Of a stretch of 64,000 nt of DNA, positions 9,785 to 19,188 are shown piece after piece. Origin of the DNA: Ruminococcaceae bacterium UBA1036 (GTDB taxonomy: Bacteria > Bacillota > Clostridia > Oscillospirales > Acutalibacteraceae); contig DCEF01000010.1 in the NCBI GenBank assembly GCA_002316805.1, positions 62,001 through 126,000 on the forward strand, read 5' to 3'. A program made the translations under genes and the position numbers. The notes below the pieces were generated by a model. That model was not told the origin of the DNA, did not search any database, and saw nothing but the letters and a program-made list of their open reading frames with translations. The first letter of the stretch is position 1. Each line of letters starts with the position of its first letter.

Positions 9785-10648
9785 TTATAATATTTCCTGC
9801 CTTTGCAAAGGGCGGCATAAAAATGTCATTTTGTATTCTAAAGCCAAACCGCTTTTGCATGCTGCAGCCTCGGCATAATCGGTAAAAATTCCAAAAACAG
9901 CCGAGCCGCTGCCCGTCATGCATGAACCGGTAGCACCATACTCAAGCATTTTTTCTTCAATCTTATGTATTTCATCCGGAACACCGGCAAGCTCGAAAGC
10001 GTTTCCAAGCGATTTGCCAATTTCAGTAAGGTTGCCGAGCCGCAGCGCATTACGTACTTGCCTTGAGCAGCATGTTTGCTTGCAGTGTTGCCTGTCATAG
10101 TCTAAGTATGCTTTGGATGTACTGATACCGACATCCGGGCGACAGAGCACTATATGGCATGGCGGCATGGAAGAAATCTGCACAACGTTTTCCCCGATGC
10201 CGCTTACAAACGACGTGCCGCCTTCAACACAGAACGGCACGTCTGCTCCCGCCATAAGCCCGATGCTCTGCAGCTGCCCAGCGCTTAAGCGCGTATTAAA
10301 CAGCTTATTAAGGAGCCTAAGCGCCGCCGCCGCATCCGTGCTGCCGCCACCAAGGCCTGCCTGCTGCGGGATGCGCTTTTTAATATAAAACCTTATGCCA
10401 AAGCCAGGAGAAACGCACGTCTTTTCGAAAAAGGCGCGCGCGGCACGCATAACGGTATTATCAGCGCCGCATGGAACAGACGCGTCGTCGCATACGGCTT
10501 CAAGTACGCCCGCCTCTGCCTTTGCAGCAGAAATCTCATCGCACAGCGACACGCTCTGCATAACCATGTTAAGCAAATGGTACCCGTCTTCCCTACAGCC
10601 CGTAATATCAAGTGCAAGGTTGATTTTTGCCGGAGCGTCAGCCTTCAT
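9785..10648 (-). CDS. ispE: 4-diphosphocytidyl-2-C-methyl-D-erythritol kinase
   Basis: Phosphorylates CDP-methylerythritol in the MEP isoprenoid pathway. 287 residues, GHMP kinase fold: APAKINLALDI with GYHLL at the N-terminus, ATP-binding loop IPQQAGLGGGSTDAAAAL around residue 95, and CMTGSGSAVFG in the C-terminal domain. Overlaps the aminotransferase by 4 bp. A polyprenyl synthase of the same pathway lies at 37803. Confidence 0.96.
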   Translation of the reverse strand: MKADAPAKINLALDITGCREDGYHLLNMVMQSVSLCDEISAAKAEAGVLEAVCDDASVPCGADNTVMRAARAFFEKTCVSPGFGIRFYIKKRIPQQAGLGGGSTDAAAALRLLNKLFNTRLSAGQLQSIGLMAGADVPFCVEGGTSFVSGIGENVVQISSMPPCHIVLCRPDVGISTSKAYLDYDRQHCKQTCCSRQVRNALRLGNLTEIGKSLGNAFELAGVPDEIHKIEEKMLEYGATGSCMTGSGSAVFGIFTDYAEAAACKSGLALEYKMTFLCRPLQRQEIL

Positions 10649-11826
10649 GGAAGTCCTTTCCCCTTTTTCACAAACCGCCCTATACGTGAAAGCGCCTCGA
10701 TAATATGCTTTGTGGAATATGAATATGAAACGCGCACATACCCTTCGCCGCAGTCGCCGAAAGCATTTCCCGGCACAACCGCAACACGCTCATTGTAAAC
10801 GAGCCGCTTGCTGAACTCTTCGGACGAAAGGCCAGTGCTTTTTATGCACGGAAAAACATAAAAAGCGCCTTCCGGCTCAAAGCAGCTCAGCCCCATTGAA
10901 TTAAATCCTTCCACAATTAAACGGCGCCGCATGTCGTACTGCTCACGCATCTCTATGATATCGCTTTCACCGTTTTTAAGGGCTTCTACCGCTGCGTGCT
11001 GCGCCGTTGTTGGCGCGCTCATTATGCCGAACTGATGCAGCTTTGTCATCTGGGTTATTATCGGTTCTGGCGCGGCCGCATAGCCAAGCCGCCAGCCGGT
11101 CATGGCAAATGTCTTCGAAAAGCCGTTTACAAGGACAGTGCACTCTTTCATGCCGTCAAGCGACGCAAATGAAACATGGCGCGAGTCGCCGTATGTAAGC
11201 TCGCTGTAAATCTCATCCGAAAGGACCATAAGGTGGTTTGCTTTTACCACGTCAGCTATCTTTTCAAGGTCGGCACGGTGCATAACAGCCCCGGTAGGAT
11301 TGTTTGGATAAGGCAAAATCAGTACTTTTGACTTTGGCGTTATCTTTGCCTGCAGCGCTTCCGGCTTAAGGCGGAATTTTTCTTCCTCTTTCGTCTCTAT
11401 CACTACAGGAACGCCGCCAGCCATCTGTGTCAGCGGTTTGTAGCAGACGAAGCTCGGCTCCGGAATGAGCACTTCGTCTCCCGGAGAAACAAGGCAGCGC
11501 AAGGCAAGGTCAATGGCTTCGCTGCCGCCTACCGTCACGAGTATTTCTGCTTTTGGGTCATAATCTATATGGTAGTGCAGTTTGATGAAATGACTGATTT
11601 CCCTGCGAAGCTCCAAAAAGCCGCGGTTGGGGGAATACCACGTATTGCCGTCTTGCAGATTGCGGATTGCTTCCTCCCTGACATGCCACGGCGTCATGAA
11701 ATCAGGCTCGCCGATTGAAAGCGATATCACATCATCAAACTCGTTTGCAATATCGAAAAAGCGGCGGATGCCGGATGGTTTCAAGGCCTGGACATTGCTG
11801 TTTAACACATGCCTGTAATCAATCAC
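10645..11826 (-). CDS. PLP-dependent class I aminotransferase
   Basis: Fold-type I aminotransferase of the PatA/AspB-like group. The Schiff-base Lys lies in NGFSKTFAMTGWRLGY, the cofactor-site Asn-Pro in YPNNPTGAV, and the start region reads ISLSIGEPDF. The frame is open further up, but GTG at 11826 is preceded by GAAGGAG at eight bases and gives the usual family N-terminus and a short overlap with the Lrp gene; ATG at 11847 is an alternative. Substrate cannot be told from sequence; co-transcription with an Lrp-type regulator suits amino-acid control. Confidence 0.9.
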   Translation of the reverse strand: MIDYRHVLNSNVQALKPSGIRRFFDIANEFDDVISLSIGEPDFMTPWHVREEAIRNLQDGNTWYSPNRGFLELRREISHFIKLHYHIDYDPKAEILVTVGGSEAIDLALRCLVSPGDEVLIPEPSFVCYKPLTQMAGGVPVVIETKEEEKFRLKPEALQAKITPKSKVLILPYPNNPTGAVMHRADLEKIADVVKANHLMVLSDEIYSELTYGDSRHVSFASLDGMKECTVLVNGFSKTFAMTGWRLGYAAAPEPIITQMTKLHQFGIMSAPTTAQHAAVEALKNGESDIIEMREQYDMRRRLIVEGFNSMGLSCFEPEGAFYVFPCIKSTGLSSEEFSKRLVYNERVAVVPGNAFGDCGEGYVRVSYSYSTKHIIEALSRIGRFVKKGKGLP

Positions 11827-12304
11827 TGAAGACACTCCTTCGCTCATCCTGTTCGCCTTCAGGATCAAGTATAACACCGCCGTCTTTATAGCGTGTTAGT
11901 ATGAAATGCGTTGAAGTGGAAAGCACAGAATCAAGCGTAGCGAGCTTTCGCATTACAAATACCGCTATATCGTGCATGCTCTTGCCATGTACTTTAACTG
12001 CGAGGTCATACCCGCCGGACATAAGGTACACGCTGTCTACTTCTTCAAACTGCATTATGCGGTTGGCAATCTCGTCGAACCCGCGGTCGCGCTTAGGCGA
12101 CACGCGCAGCTCAATAAGCGCACTCGATTTATTTTTGTCGACTTTTTCCCAGTTCACGAGGGCTTTGTAGCCGCGGATAACACCGTCCTTTTCATACTGC
12201 GCGATTTTTTTCGTCACTTCATCTTCAGAAATGTTAAGCATTACGGCAAGCTGCTTTGTTGTGAGCCTCGCATTTTCGTTTAGAAGGGAAAGCAATTGAT
12301 CCAT
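11819..12304 (-). CDS. Lrp/AsnC-family transcriptional regulator
   Basis: 161 residues. The N-terminal half is a winged HTH (LLNENARLTTKQLAVMLNIS, then EKDGVIRGYKALV), the second half the RAM ligand-binding domain with VYLMSGGYDLAVKVHG. AAAGGAG stands 11 bases before the ATG chosen. It sits between a PHP phosphoesterase and the aminotransferase it overlaps by 8 bp, so it most likely senses an amino acid and controls this run (inference). Confidence 0.9.
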   Translation of the reverse strand: MDQLLSLLNENARLTTKQLAVMLNISEDEVTKKIAQYEKDGVIRGYKALVNWEKVDKNKSSALIELRVSPKRDRGFDEIANRIMQFEEVDSVYLMSGGYDLAVKVHGKSMHDIAVFVMRKLATLDSVLSTSTHFILTRYKDGGVILDPEGEQDERRSVFSD

Positions 12305-12327
12305 TTTTATAAGCACTCCTTTCCATT

Positions 12328-13140
12328 TCAGCCAAGCGGCAGAACCTGCGGCTTGTGAAAAATATAAATCATGAAATGGTGGAAACCGGCTTTGCAGAGT
12401 ACATCCATGCCTTGCTCAACTCCCGCACCGACATCTGCCCAGCGGTGTGCATCCGAGCCGATTGTTACAAGCTTGCCGCCAAGCTGATGGTACCGTTCTA
12501 ACACAGAAATATCGGGCATTGAAACACCGAGCCTCTGGCGGAAACCTGACGTATTGATCTCCAAAGCCTTTTGCCTGCTGATAAGCGCTTTGAGCACCTC
12601 GTCGATACGGTTATTCCACTTTTCCATATGTATCGGTATTTTATGCTCGCCGACAATGTAGCGCCATGGATATGTTAAATGCGCAAGGGAATCAAAATTT
12701 CCCCATTCAATAGTTTCCATGATTTCATCAAAATAACTGTTGAGGAGGCTCTCTATATTCTCATGCGAATAGTCAAGCCTGTAAAAGTCGGCCTTTCCCC
12801 TCACATTGTGCACAGAAGCAAGTGTAAAATCAAAAGCGCATGAGTTAAGCGCCTTATCGGCAGCGTCTGGATTTTGCACAGGCTGGCCAAGCTCCACGCC
12901 GGCCAAAACGTGAAGGCGGCCGCTGAACACAGCCGCAGCCTTTTTAGCTTCAAAATAGGACTGAACGACAGAGCGGTCATACCCTTCGCTCGAAAAGGCA
13001 TTGCATTCGCAGTGGTCTGTCACCGTAAGAGCGTACAGCCCAAGCCGCGCACCGCTTTCACACATCATCATGGCTGAATCTGCCGCGTCTTTACTACAAT
13101 CGGTATGAATATGGCTGTCTACAATATATCTGTATTTCAT
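12328..13140 (-). CDS. PHP-domain phosphoesterase, histidinol-phosphatase (HisJ-like) family
   Basis: 270 residues with the metal-binding PHP motifs in order: DSHIHTDCS, TDHCE, GVELGQ, ASVHNV, and near the end GSDAHR. This is the arrangement of HisJ-type histidinol-phosphate phosphatases (last but one step of histidine synthesis). No other his gene is nearby, so another phosphate ester is possible. Start taken at MKYRYIVDSHIH; GGAGGGG lies upstream at a somewhat long distance of 13 bases. First gene of the minus-strand run down to 9409. Confidence 0.85.
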   Translation of the reverse strand: MKYRYIVDSHIHTDCSKDAADSAMMMCESGARLGLYALTVTDHCECNAFSSEGYDRSVVQSYFEAKKAAAVFSGRLHVLAGVELGQPVQNPDAADKALNSCAFDFTLASVHNVRGKADFYRLDYSHENIESLLNSYFDEIMETIEWGNFDSLAHLTYPWRYIVGEHKIPIHMEKWNNRIDEVLKALISRQKALEINTSGFRQRLGVSMPDISVLERYHQLGGKLVTIGSDAHRWADVGAGVEQGMDVLCKAGFHHFMIYIFHKPQVLPLG

Positions 13141-13358
13141 TTTGTAATGAATACCCCTCCAATCGTCCAACATCAATGTTATTCTGGCACCACTAAATCT
13201 GCATATTAAACGATATGCTATTGTTTATGTTATATTAACATAATAAACAACATTATTATAGATAAAAAATAGATATTTTATTAAACGGTGCATTTAGTTT
13301 TTTTAGCAAATTGCTGTTTAGAATAATTTATATTTCTTTATAGCAAATTTAAGTGAAC
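13141..13358. other. Divergent intergenic region with inverted repeats
   Basis: No coding sequence seen. AT-rich. Two inverted repeats stand out: GCATAT-6 bases-ATATGC at 13201-13218 and an imperfect TTGTTTATGTTA...TAACATAATAAACAA at 13221-13250. Their position between the divergent PHP and ACT genes would suit operators, but this is inference. Confidence 0.4.
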
Positions 13359-13387
13359 TTGACAAAAATTATTTTCACGTGCATACT
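13359..13387 (+). promoter_or_regulatory. Sigma-A promoter for the ACT/UPF0210 pair
   Basis: TTGACA, 17 bases, CATACT. It ends 29 bases before the ATG of the ACT gene. Confidence 0.65.
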
Positions 13388-13416
13388 TATTCAAAAAGAT
13401 ATAATGGGGGAAGAAT

Positions 13417-13686
13417 ATGCATACTGTAATTTCAGTTATTGGCAAAGACAGAGTCGGCATTTTGGCACGCGTATCCGGCATCTGCGCAAAGCATGAGGTA
13501 AATGTAACCGATGTGACCCAGTCTGTGACTGAAAACCTTTTCGCTATGATAATGCTTGTAGACATATCAAAGTGCGACGTGCCGTTCAGCTGTTTTGCAG
13601 ATGAACTTACTGAAGCTGGTAAGGAAATGGGCATTTCAATTCATACGGTACACGAGGATATTTACAATTCAATGCACCATATCTGA
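13417..13686 (+). CDS. ACT-domain protein (UPF0237)
   Basis: 89 residues, one ACT domain of the GcvR-like type: VISVIGKDRVGILARVSGICAKHEVNVTDV is the N-terminal strand-helix unit that binds small ligands, usually amino acids. GGGGG stands six bases before the ATG. It lies 33 bp before the UPF0210 gene; this two-gene pair is conserved in Firmicutes. It likely forms a ligand-sensing partner for the downstream protein (inference). Confidence 0.9.
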   Translation: MHTVISVIGKDRVGILARVSGICAKHEVNVTDVTQSVTENLFAMIMLVDISKCDVPFSCFADELTEAGKEMGISIHTVHEDIYNSMHHI

Positions 13687-13719
13687 TGGTAAAACAACAT
13701 TTATGAAGAAGGCTGGAAA

Positions 13720-15078
13720 ATGATAAATACGGATGATATTCTTGAGACCATACATATGATTGATGATGAAAACCTGGACGTAAGGACCATCACAATGGGA
13801 ATTTCACTGCTTGACTGCATTGACTCGGACGTCGATAAAGCATGTGATAAAATTTACGATAAAATATGCCATTACGCTGGTAATCTTGTAAAAACTGGTG
13901 AAGATATAAGCAAGGAATATGGCATTCCAATAATCAACAAGCGCGTTTCAGTAACGCCTATTTCCATGGTTGCCGCCGCCTGCCCAGGCAAAAACCCGGT
14001 GCGTTTTGCGCTGGCACTTGACCGTGCCGCCAAAACCATCGGGGTAAATTTTATCGGCGGATACTCAGCACTTGTGCAGAAAGGCTTTGCCCCAGGCGAC
14101 TACGCCGTTATCCAAAGCATTCCGGAAGCCTTGAGCCGCACCGACCTCGTCTGCTCATCTGTAAACGTCGGCACTACAAAGGCAGGCATAAACATGGACG
14201 CCGTAGCAAAAATGGGGCATATTGTACTGGATACGGCAAAAGCCACAGCCGACAGGAACTGCATAGGCCCCGCAAAGCTTGTCGTTTTTTGCAATGCGCC
14301 TGAAGACAACCCGTTCATGGCAGGCGCTTTCCAGGGACCTGGCGAACCAGACTGCGAAATCAACGTAGGTGTTTCTGGACCTGGCGTTGTGCGTGCCGCG
14401 ATTAAAAAAGCCGGCGACTGCGACATTGCGGAAGTTGCAAACATTGTGAAAAAAACAGCTTTTAAAGTTACGCGTATGGGGCAACTTGTAGCACAGGAAG
14501 CATCAAAACGGCTTTGCGTGCCGTTCGGGATAGTCGACCTTTCGCTTGCGCCAACACCTGCCGTCGGTGATTCCGTAGCCCATATTCTAGAGGAAATGGG
14601 CCTTGAAAGCTGCGGTGCTCATGGCACTACCGCATGCCTCGCGCTTCTCAATGACGCCGTAAAAAAAGGCGGAATAATGGCTTCCTCGCACGTTGGCGGT
14701 CTCTCAGGTGCTTTTATACCAGTTACTGAAGATGCCGGAATGATAGATGCGGCGCGCTGTGGCTCCCTTTCAATCACTAAGCTTGAAGCCATGACGGCCG
14801 TCTGCTCCGTAGGCCTCGACATGATAGTCATACCTGGAGATGTTCCGCCTGAAATTATCTCGGCAATCATTGCCGATGAAGCTGCAATAGGGCTTGTAAA
14901 CAGCAAAACCACAGCAGTCCGCCTAATTCCGGCAATAGGCAAAAAAGCAGGCGATGAGCTCAGCTTCGGCGGGCTTCTTGGCGGTGGGCCAGTCATGGAA
15001 GTAAACCGCTATTCCCCACTGAAATTTATTAGTCGCGGCGGACGCTTCCCTGCACCTTTGCAGAGTTTAAAGAATTAA
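13720..15078 (+). CDS. UPF0210/DUF711 (PFL-like) family protein
   Basis: 452 residues matching the UPF0210 family throughout ([53 protein letters not shown]). The family has a fold related to pyruvate formate-lyase but no proven reaction; no glycyl-radical loop is recognisable. Always found with the small ACT protein upstream. It may be an enzyme regulated by that ACT domain. Confidence 0.9.
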   Translation: MINTDDILETIHMIDDENLDVRTITMGISLLDCIDSDVDKACDKIYDKICHYAGNLVKTGEDISKEYGIPIINKRVSVTPISMVAAACPGKNPVRFALALDRAAKTIGVNFIGGYSALVQKGFAPGDYAVIQSIPEALSRTDLVCSSVNVGTTKAGINMDAVAKMGHIVLDTAKATADRNCIGPAKLVVFCNAPEDNPFMAGAFQGPGEPDCEINVGVSGPGVVRAAIKKAGDCDIAEVANIVKKTAFKVTRMGQLVAQEASKRLCVPFGIVDLSLAPTPAVGDSVAHILEEMGLESCGAHGTTACLALLNDAVKKGGIMASSHVGGLSGAFIPVTEDAGMIDAARCGSLSITKLEAMTAVCSVGLDMIVIPGDVPPEIISAIIADEAAIGLVNSKTTAVRLIPAIGKKAGDELSFGGLLGGGPVMEVNRYSPLKFISRGGRFPAPLQSLKN

Positions 15079-15148
15079 CGGATCTCATATTTAGCACTTT
15101 CACTATATTATTCTTCAATTAGTTTGTTATATTTAACGATAGATTTTC

Positions 15149-15177
15149 TTGAAAACGGAGATATTTAAGAATATAAT
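15149..15177 (+). promoter_or_regulatory. Sigma-A promoter of the V-ATPase operon
   Basis: TTGAAA, 17 bases, TATAAT, 48 bases before the first start codon at 15226. Confidence 0.75.
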
Positions 15178-15225
15178 GTGTTCCTGTCCAAATTTCTACA
15201 GGTAGAACTGGAGGTGCTTTAATAC

Positions 15226-15543
15226 ATGCAAGATCTTATGAAGCAAATCGTAGATATGGACCGTCAGGCACGGAAAATAACAGATTCTGCTCAGAAAGAA
15301 AAATTGGACTCTGAAAAAGAAATCCCGAAAAAGCGCGAAGAAATACGCGATAAATATCTTGAGGAAGCAAAAAACCGCATAGCAAAACTTGAACCCAAAG
15401 AAAGGGAAGCTGCCGAAAGGGCATGGAAAGAAACAGACAAAAAAAACAAGCAGACTATGCAGAGGACTAATGCCATGTATGCCGAAAAGGGCAGCGAATG
15501 GGTTGCAGAGATAACTAAGCGAGTGACTGGAGGCATTTCTTAA
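15226..15543 (+). CDS. V/A-type ATPase subunit G/H-like (peripheral stalk coiled coil)
   Basis: 105 residues, almost entirely charged heptad-like helix rich in Lys and Glu (KEKLDSEKEIPKKREEIRDK). First gene of the ATPase operon, where the stalk subunit NtpF/AhaH normally stands. It would pair with subunit E to form the stator linking the catalytic head to subunit I. Sequence identity in this family is always low, so the call leans on position and coiled coil. Its stop overlaps the subunit C start by 1 bp. Confidence 0.7.
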   Translation: MQDLMKQIVDMDRQARKITDSAQKEKLDSEKEIPKKREEIRDKYLEEAKNRIAKLEPKEREAAERAWKETDKKNKQTMQRTNAMYAEKGSEWVAEITKRVTGGIS

Positions 15544-16616
15544 TGCTGAATTCAATGTCCTCAAATGTTATACTTGCAAAAGCCCGTACACGCTACGGCG
15601 GAAGCCTTAGTGCTGAGGATTACAGTGCGCTGCTGAAATGTAAGGACGTTGCTGAAGTTGCAGGATACCTTAAAAATCACACTGCATACAGCAAGTCACT
15701 TGCAGGCATTTCTGAAAGTGATATTCACCGCGGCCGTCTCGAATCGATACTGAAGCAGCATTTGGCCGAGGATTACGCTTCCCTCACTAAATATGAGATG
15801 GAAATAAACACGCATTTTCCCAAAAGCCTTGTGCAGCATGATGAAATTGAATACCTGCTGCGCGCCGTAATTTCCATAAACTCAGGGGCTTCTGCAGAAA
15901 AATCGTATTTTTTCCCACCTTATATGATTCATGGCTCGGCGCTTAATCTTCGTGCACTTGCGAGAGTTAAAACCAAAGATGACCTGAAAAAAGTAATACA
16001 GCACACACCCTACGAAAAACTGATGATGCCATATCTTGAAAAATCGGAAAATCGCATTGGCTATGCTGAAATTGAAAACGCACTTTACTATTACTTTTAT
16101 TCAGGCGTAATTGAAACCGTCAGAAACAATTTCTCGGGCACACCGCGGAAGCAGCTCCTCGAGATATGCAACACTTACCTTGACCTTGGCAATTACGTCC
16201 GCATAGTGCGCATGAAATTCCAGTATGGAGCGAGTGCCGAATTGGCCAGGAAGGCACTTTTGCCGTCTGGCTTTTTCAGCAGCAACAGAATTGACAGAAT
16301 GTTGAACGCAGGAACTGAAAAAGAGGAGCAGCAGATTTTAGCTCAGACATTTGTTGGCAAACGCATACTTAAAATGCCGCATGCCTACCTTGATGAGCTC
16401 CCAGTCAGAATGGTTTACAGGCTTTGCAGGCACTATATAAATTATTCAATTTATCCTGCTGTTGTTTTCATCTCGTATGTTTTCCTAAGCAAAACTGAAA
16501 CGAGCAATATAATTACTATCATTGAGGGAAAACGCTATCAGCTTGCACCGGATGAAATTAGAAAACTCCTTATCCTCAACGATCCCCAGCAATCAGATAA
16601 TCAAACCGCAAGCTGA
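15543..16616 (+). CDS. ntpC: V-type ATP synthase subunit C
   Basis: 357 residues, mostly helical, of the V-ATPase subunit C/d family that sits as a funnel on the membrane rotor and docks the central shaft. Recognisable parts: ILAKARTRYGGSLSAEDYSALL at the N-terminus (repeated-domain start), LREYI-like helices, and a C-terminal NIITIIEGKRYQLAPDEIRKLL. In many operons this gene comes later; here it is second. Confidence 0.88.
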   Translation: MLNSMSSNVILAKARTRYGGSLSAEDYSALLKCKDVAEVAGYLKNHTAYSKSLAGISESDIHRGRLESILKQHLAEDYASLTKYEMEINTHFPKSLVQHDEIEYLLRAVISINSGASAEKSYFFPPYMIHGSALNLRALARVKTKDDLKKVIQHTPYEKLMMPYLEKSENRIGYAEIENALYYYFYSGVIETVRNNFSGTPRKQLLEICNTYLDLGNYVRIVRMKFQYGASAELARKALLPSGFFSSNRIDRMLNAGTEKEEQQILAQTFVGKRILKMPHAYLDELPVRMVYRLCRHYINYSIYPAVVFISYVFLSKTETSNIITIIEGKRYQLAPDEIRKLLILNDPQQSDNQTAS

Positions 16617-16678
16617 ATGTTTAAGTTTAATAATGTCCTATGGGTCCCAATTCTAAATTTAAGGAAGGAGTTATTGCG

Positions 16679-18628
16679 TTGGCTGTCGTAAAAATCGAAC
16701 TCCTAAATGTGATCGGCAAAATGGAAGAATTGGACGAAGCCACAGTAGCACTTGGAAAAACACGCGTTTTCCATCCTGATAATGCTCTTTCGTTTTATTC
16801 CGACACAACCGACTTTTCGCCTGTGAGTGAAGCAAATCCATATTCAAAACCGATGGGAACTTTGGCGGAAATTCTTGATTCGATTGGCAAAAAAAGCGAA
16901 CTTTCAAGTATACGCTATCCAAAAACAGCTGTTCTGCCTGTGCAGGACTGGCAGAAATATATTGATTCTTTTTCTGCTTCAGTGCATGGCCTTTTATCAG
17001 AGAAGCAGAAATGCACCGATGAGATTAGAAACTGCGATACATCTATAGGTAAAATAAGGCACTTTGACGGGCTTAACCTGGATTTGGATGAGCTAAAAAA
17101 ATGTCAGTTCGTTAAAATACGTTTTGGGTCACTCCCTGAAGAAAGCTATAAAAAGCTTTCGAGCTACACGGAAAACCCTTATGTCGCATTTTTCCCCAGC
17201 AAATTTGAAAATGCGCTTTACTGGGGAATGTACTGTGCACCAGTCGACCAGATTGAAGAAGTCGACCGTATCTTTGCAGGTCTCTATTTTGAGCGTGTTT
17301 CGCTGCAGGAATACAGCGGGACGGTTTCATCTGCAATCAATGATTTTATCAGCAAGAAAAAGAACTCTGAAACCGAAATAGCGCATATTGATTCCGAAAT
17401 CCAGTCATACTGGGAAAAAGAACGGTCGACGTTTTTTGGTGTTTATGTGTGGCTGAGTGAAAAATCAACATATTATGACATGAGGCATTACGCCGCACGC
17501 TATGGTGACAATTTCATAATAGCTGGATGGGTCCCGGCTGATAAAGAGAATGACGTGAAGGCATCGCTTGACAATCTAAAAACAGTTAAATATTCTTTCG
17601 ATAAGGCATCAAGCCCTGAGGTGCTAAGGCATTCTCCACCTATAAAACTCAACAACAAAAAGTTATGGCGTCCATTTGAGCTCTTTATTGATGTTTATGG
17701 CCTTCCTTCTTACAACGAGATAGACCCAACAGCTTTTGTTGCAATTACCTATTTTCTTTTCTTTGGCCTTATGTTTGCTGACCTTGGTCAAGGGCTTTGC
17801 ATAGTCCTTATAGGGCTGCTGCTTTGGAAAAAGAAACACTCAGCTCTCGGGCGTGTGATGATACCTTGCGGCATTGCGTCTTCAATAGTTGGTACTTTAT
17901 TTGGTTCCGTATTTGGGCTTGAACACGCTCTTGACCCAATGTACAAGGCAGTATTTGGGCTTTCGCAGAAACCAATTTCCGTGATGGACAATCCTGTTGG
18001 CGTTGTTAACTTTGCCATCGGCCTTGGCGTCATTATGGTAATGCTGGCAATACTCACTAATATTTTTGCATCGCTGAAACGCAGGCAGTATACAAGTGGC
18101 TTGTTTGGCCCAAATGGAGTAACGGGGTTCATTTTTTACACAGCCGTTATTTTTGGCCTTGCCCAACAGGTAATATTCAGCAAGTCAGTTTTCACACCGG
18201 CTTATGTAGTGTGCTTTATTGTCATTCCGCTTGTGCTTATGATGTTCCGTAATATACTCGGTGGCCTCATGGAAAGAAAGCCAGACTGGAAGCCCGAAAG
18301 CTGGGGCGAAATGATTATGGAAAACTTCTTTGAAGTTTTCGAATATGTACTTAGCTATCTTACAAATACAATCAGCTTTATACGTATCGGGGCTTATGTG
18401 CTTGTACATGCTGGCATGATGCTTGTAACTTTCAAGCTTGCAGAGTTCTGCGGAGGCGGCATTGGCTATGTTCTTGTGCTCATACTTGGCAATGCTTTTG
18501 TTATTGCACTTGAAGGTTTGCTTTCAGGCGTACAGTCGCTAAGGCTTGAGTTTTACGAGCTTTTCAGCCGTTTTTATGATGGTTCAGGCCGACCTTACAC
18601 CCCAGTTGCTGTAGGTCAGAAAGCTTAA
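16679..18628 (+). CDS. ntpI: V-type ATP synthase subunit I (membrane stator)
   Basis: 649 residues. The N-terminal half is a soluble stalk with coiled coil; the C-terminal half (from about residue 350) has seven or eight membrane segments and carries the half-channels for ions, including the conserved Arg region in NTISFIRIGAYVLVHAGMM. The start is a TTG at 16679: AGGAAGGAG ends eight bases before it and translation then begins MAVVKIELL, the usual family N-terminus. An ATG 39 bp upstream lacks a Shine-Dalgarno. Confidence 0.93.
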   Translation: MAVVKIELLNVIGKMEELDEATVALGKTRVFHPDNALSFYSDTTDFSPVSEANPYSKPMGTLAEILDSIGKKSELSSIRYPKTAVLPVQDWQKYIDSFSASVHGLLSEKQKCTDEIRNCDTSIGKIRHFDGLNLDLDELKKCQFVKIRFGSLPEESYKKLSSYTENPYVAFFPSKFENALYWGMYCAPVDQIEEVDRIFAGLYFERVSLQEYSGTVSSAINDFISKKKNSETEIAHIDSEIQSYWEKERSTFFGVYVWLSEKSTYYDMRHYAARYGDNFIIAGWVPADKENDVKASLDNLKTVKYSFDKASSPEVLRHSPPIKLNNKKLWRPFELFIDVYGLPSYNEIDPTAFVAITYFLFFGLMFADLGQGLCIVLIGLLLWKKKHSALGRVMIPCGIASSIVGTLFGSVFGLEHALDPMYKAVFGLSQKPISVMDNPVGVVNFAIGLGVIMVMLAILTNIFASLKRRQYTSGLFGPNGVTGFIFYTAVIFGLAQQVIFSKSVFTPAYVVCFIVIPLVLMMFRNILGGLMERKPDWKPESWGEMIMENFFEVFEYVLSYLTNTISFIRIGAYVLVHAGMMLVTFKLAEFCGGGIGYVLVLILGNAFVIALEGLLSGVQSLRLEFYELFSRFYDGSGRPYTPVAVGQKA

Positions 18629-18720
18629 ATTATCTTTTAGAGATCTTGATTTCTTATGATTATTTAATAATTATTTGAATCTTAATTTTTTATATTTATT
18701 GAATTTTAGGAGGAAAAAAT

Positions 18721-19164
18721 ATGGATATCGTTTTTATGTTTCTGCCGATCGTTTTTCTGGTCGCTTCTGTAGTTTACGCGATTCATTCTGTTAAAAAGGG
18801 AGCAAGCAAAAAGAAAGCCGTCATCACTCAGGTCGTTTCATTCGCAGCTGTATGTGTTATCTCAATGGCTGTGCCTGCCGTCGCTTCAGCAGCGACATCA
18901 GGCAGCACACCGGCCGCACCGGCAACAACGTCTTCACAGCCTGCTGATTCCCAGAAGGGTATGTCGATGATAGGCATAGCAATTGCCGATGGACTTGCAT
19001 CAATTGGCGGCGGCATTGCTGTTGCGACTTCAGCTCCTGCTGCAATTGGCGCATCCGGCGAAAACCCGAAAAACTTTGCAAAAGGCCTTATATTCGTAGC
19101 CCTTGGCGAAGGTATTGCTATTTACGGACTTCTGCTTGCTATCCTGATGCTCCAAAAAGTTTGA
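18721..19164 (+). CDS. ntpK: V-type ATP synthase subunit K (proteolipid ring), unusual N-terminal half
   Basis: 147 residues. Residues 80-147 form a normal two-helix proteolipid hairpin, Gly-rich first helix (GLASIGGGIAVATSAP) and ion-binding Glu130 in FVALGEGIAIYG. The first 57 residues hold two further hydrophobic segments but no Gly-rich pattern and no carboxylate, and end in VASAA, which looks like a signal-peptidase site; a Ser/Thr/Pro/Ala linker follows. Enterococcus NtpK also has four helices and one Glu, but with a recognisable first hairpin. Glutamine and Thr ligands of sodium rings are absent (Val and Gly instead), so proton use is more likely (inference). Confidence 0.9.
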   Translation: MDIVFMFLPIVFLVASVVYAIHSVKKGASKKKAVITQVVSFAAVCVISMAVPAVASAATSGSTPAAPATTSSQPADSQKGMSMIGIAIADGLASIGGGIAVATSAPAAIGASGENPKNFAKGLIFVALGEGIAIYGLLLAILMLQKV

Positions 19165-19188
19165 GCAGAAACGGAGAAAAAGAAAGTT

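Noticed and set aside
13400..13405. TATAAT as -10 for the ACT gene
   Set aside because: It would place the transcript start at the ribosome-binding site; TTGACA/CATACT at 13359-13387 fits better.
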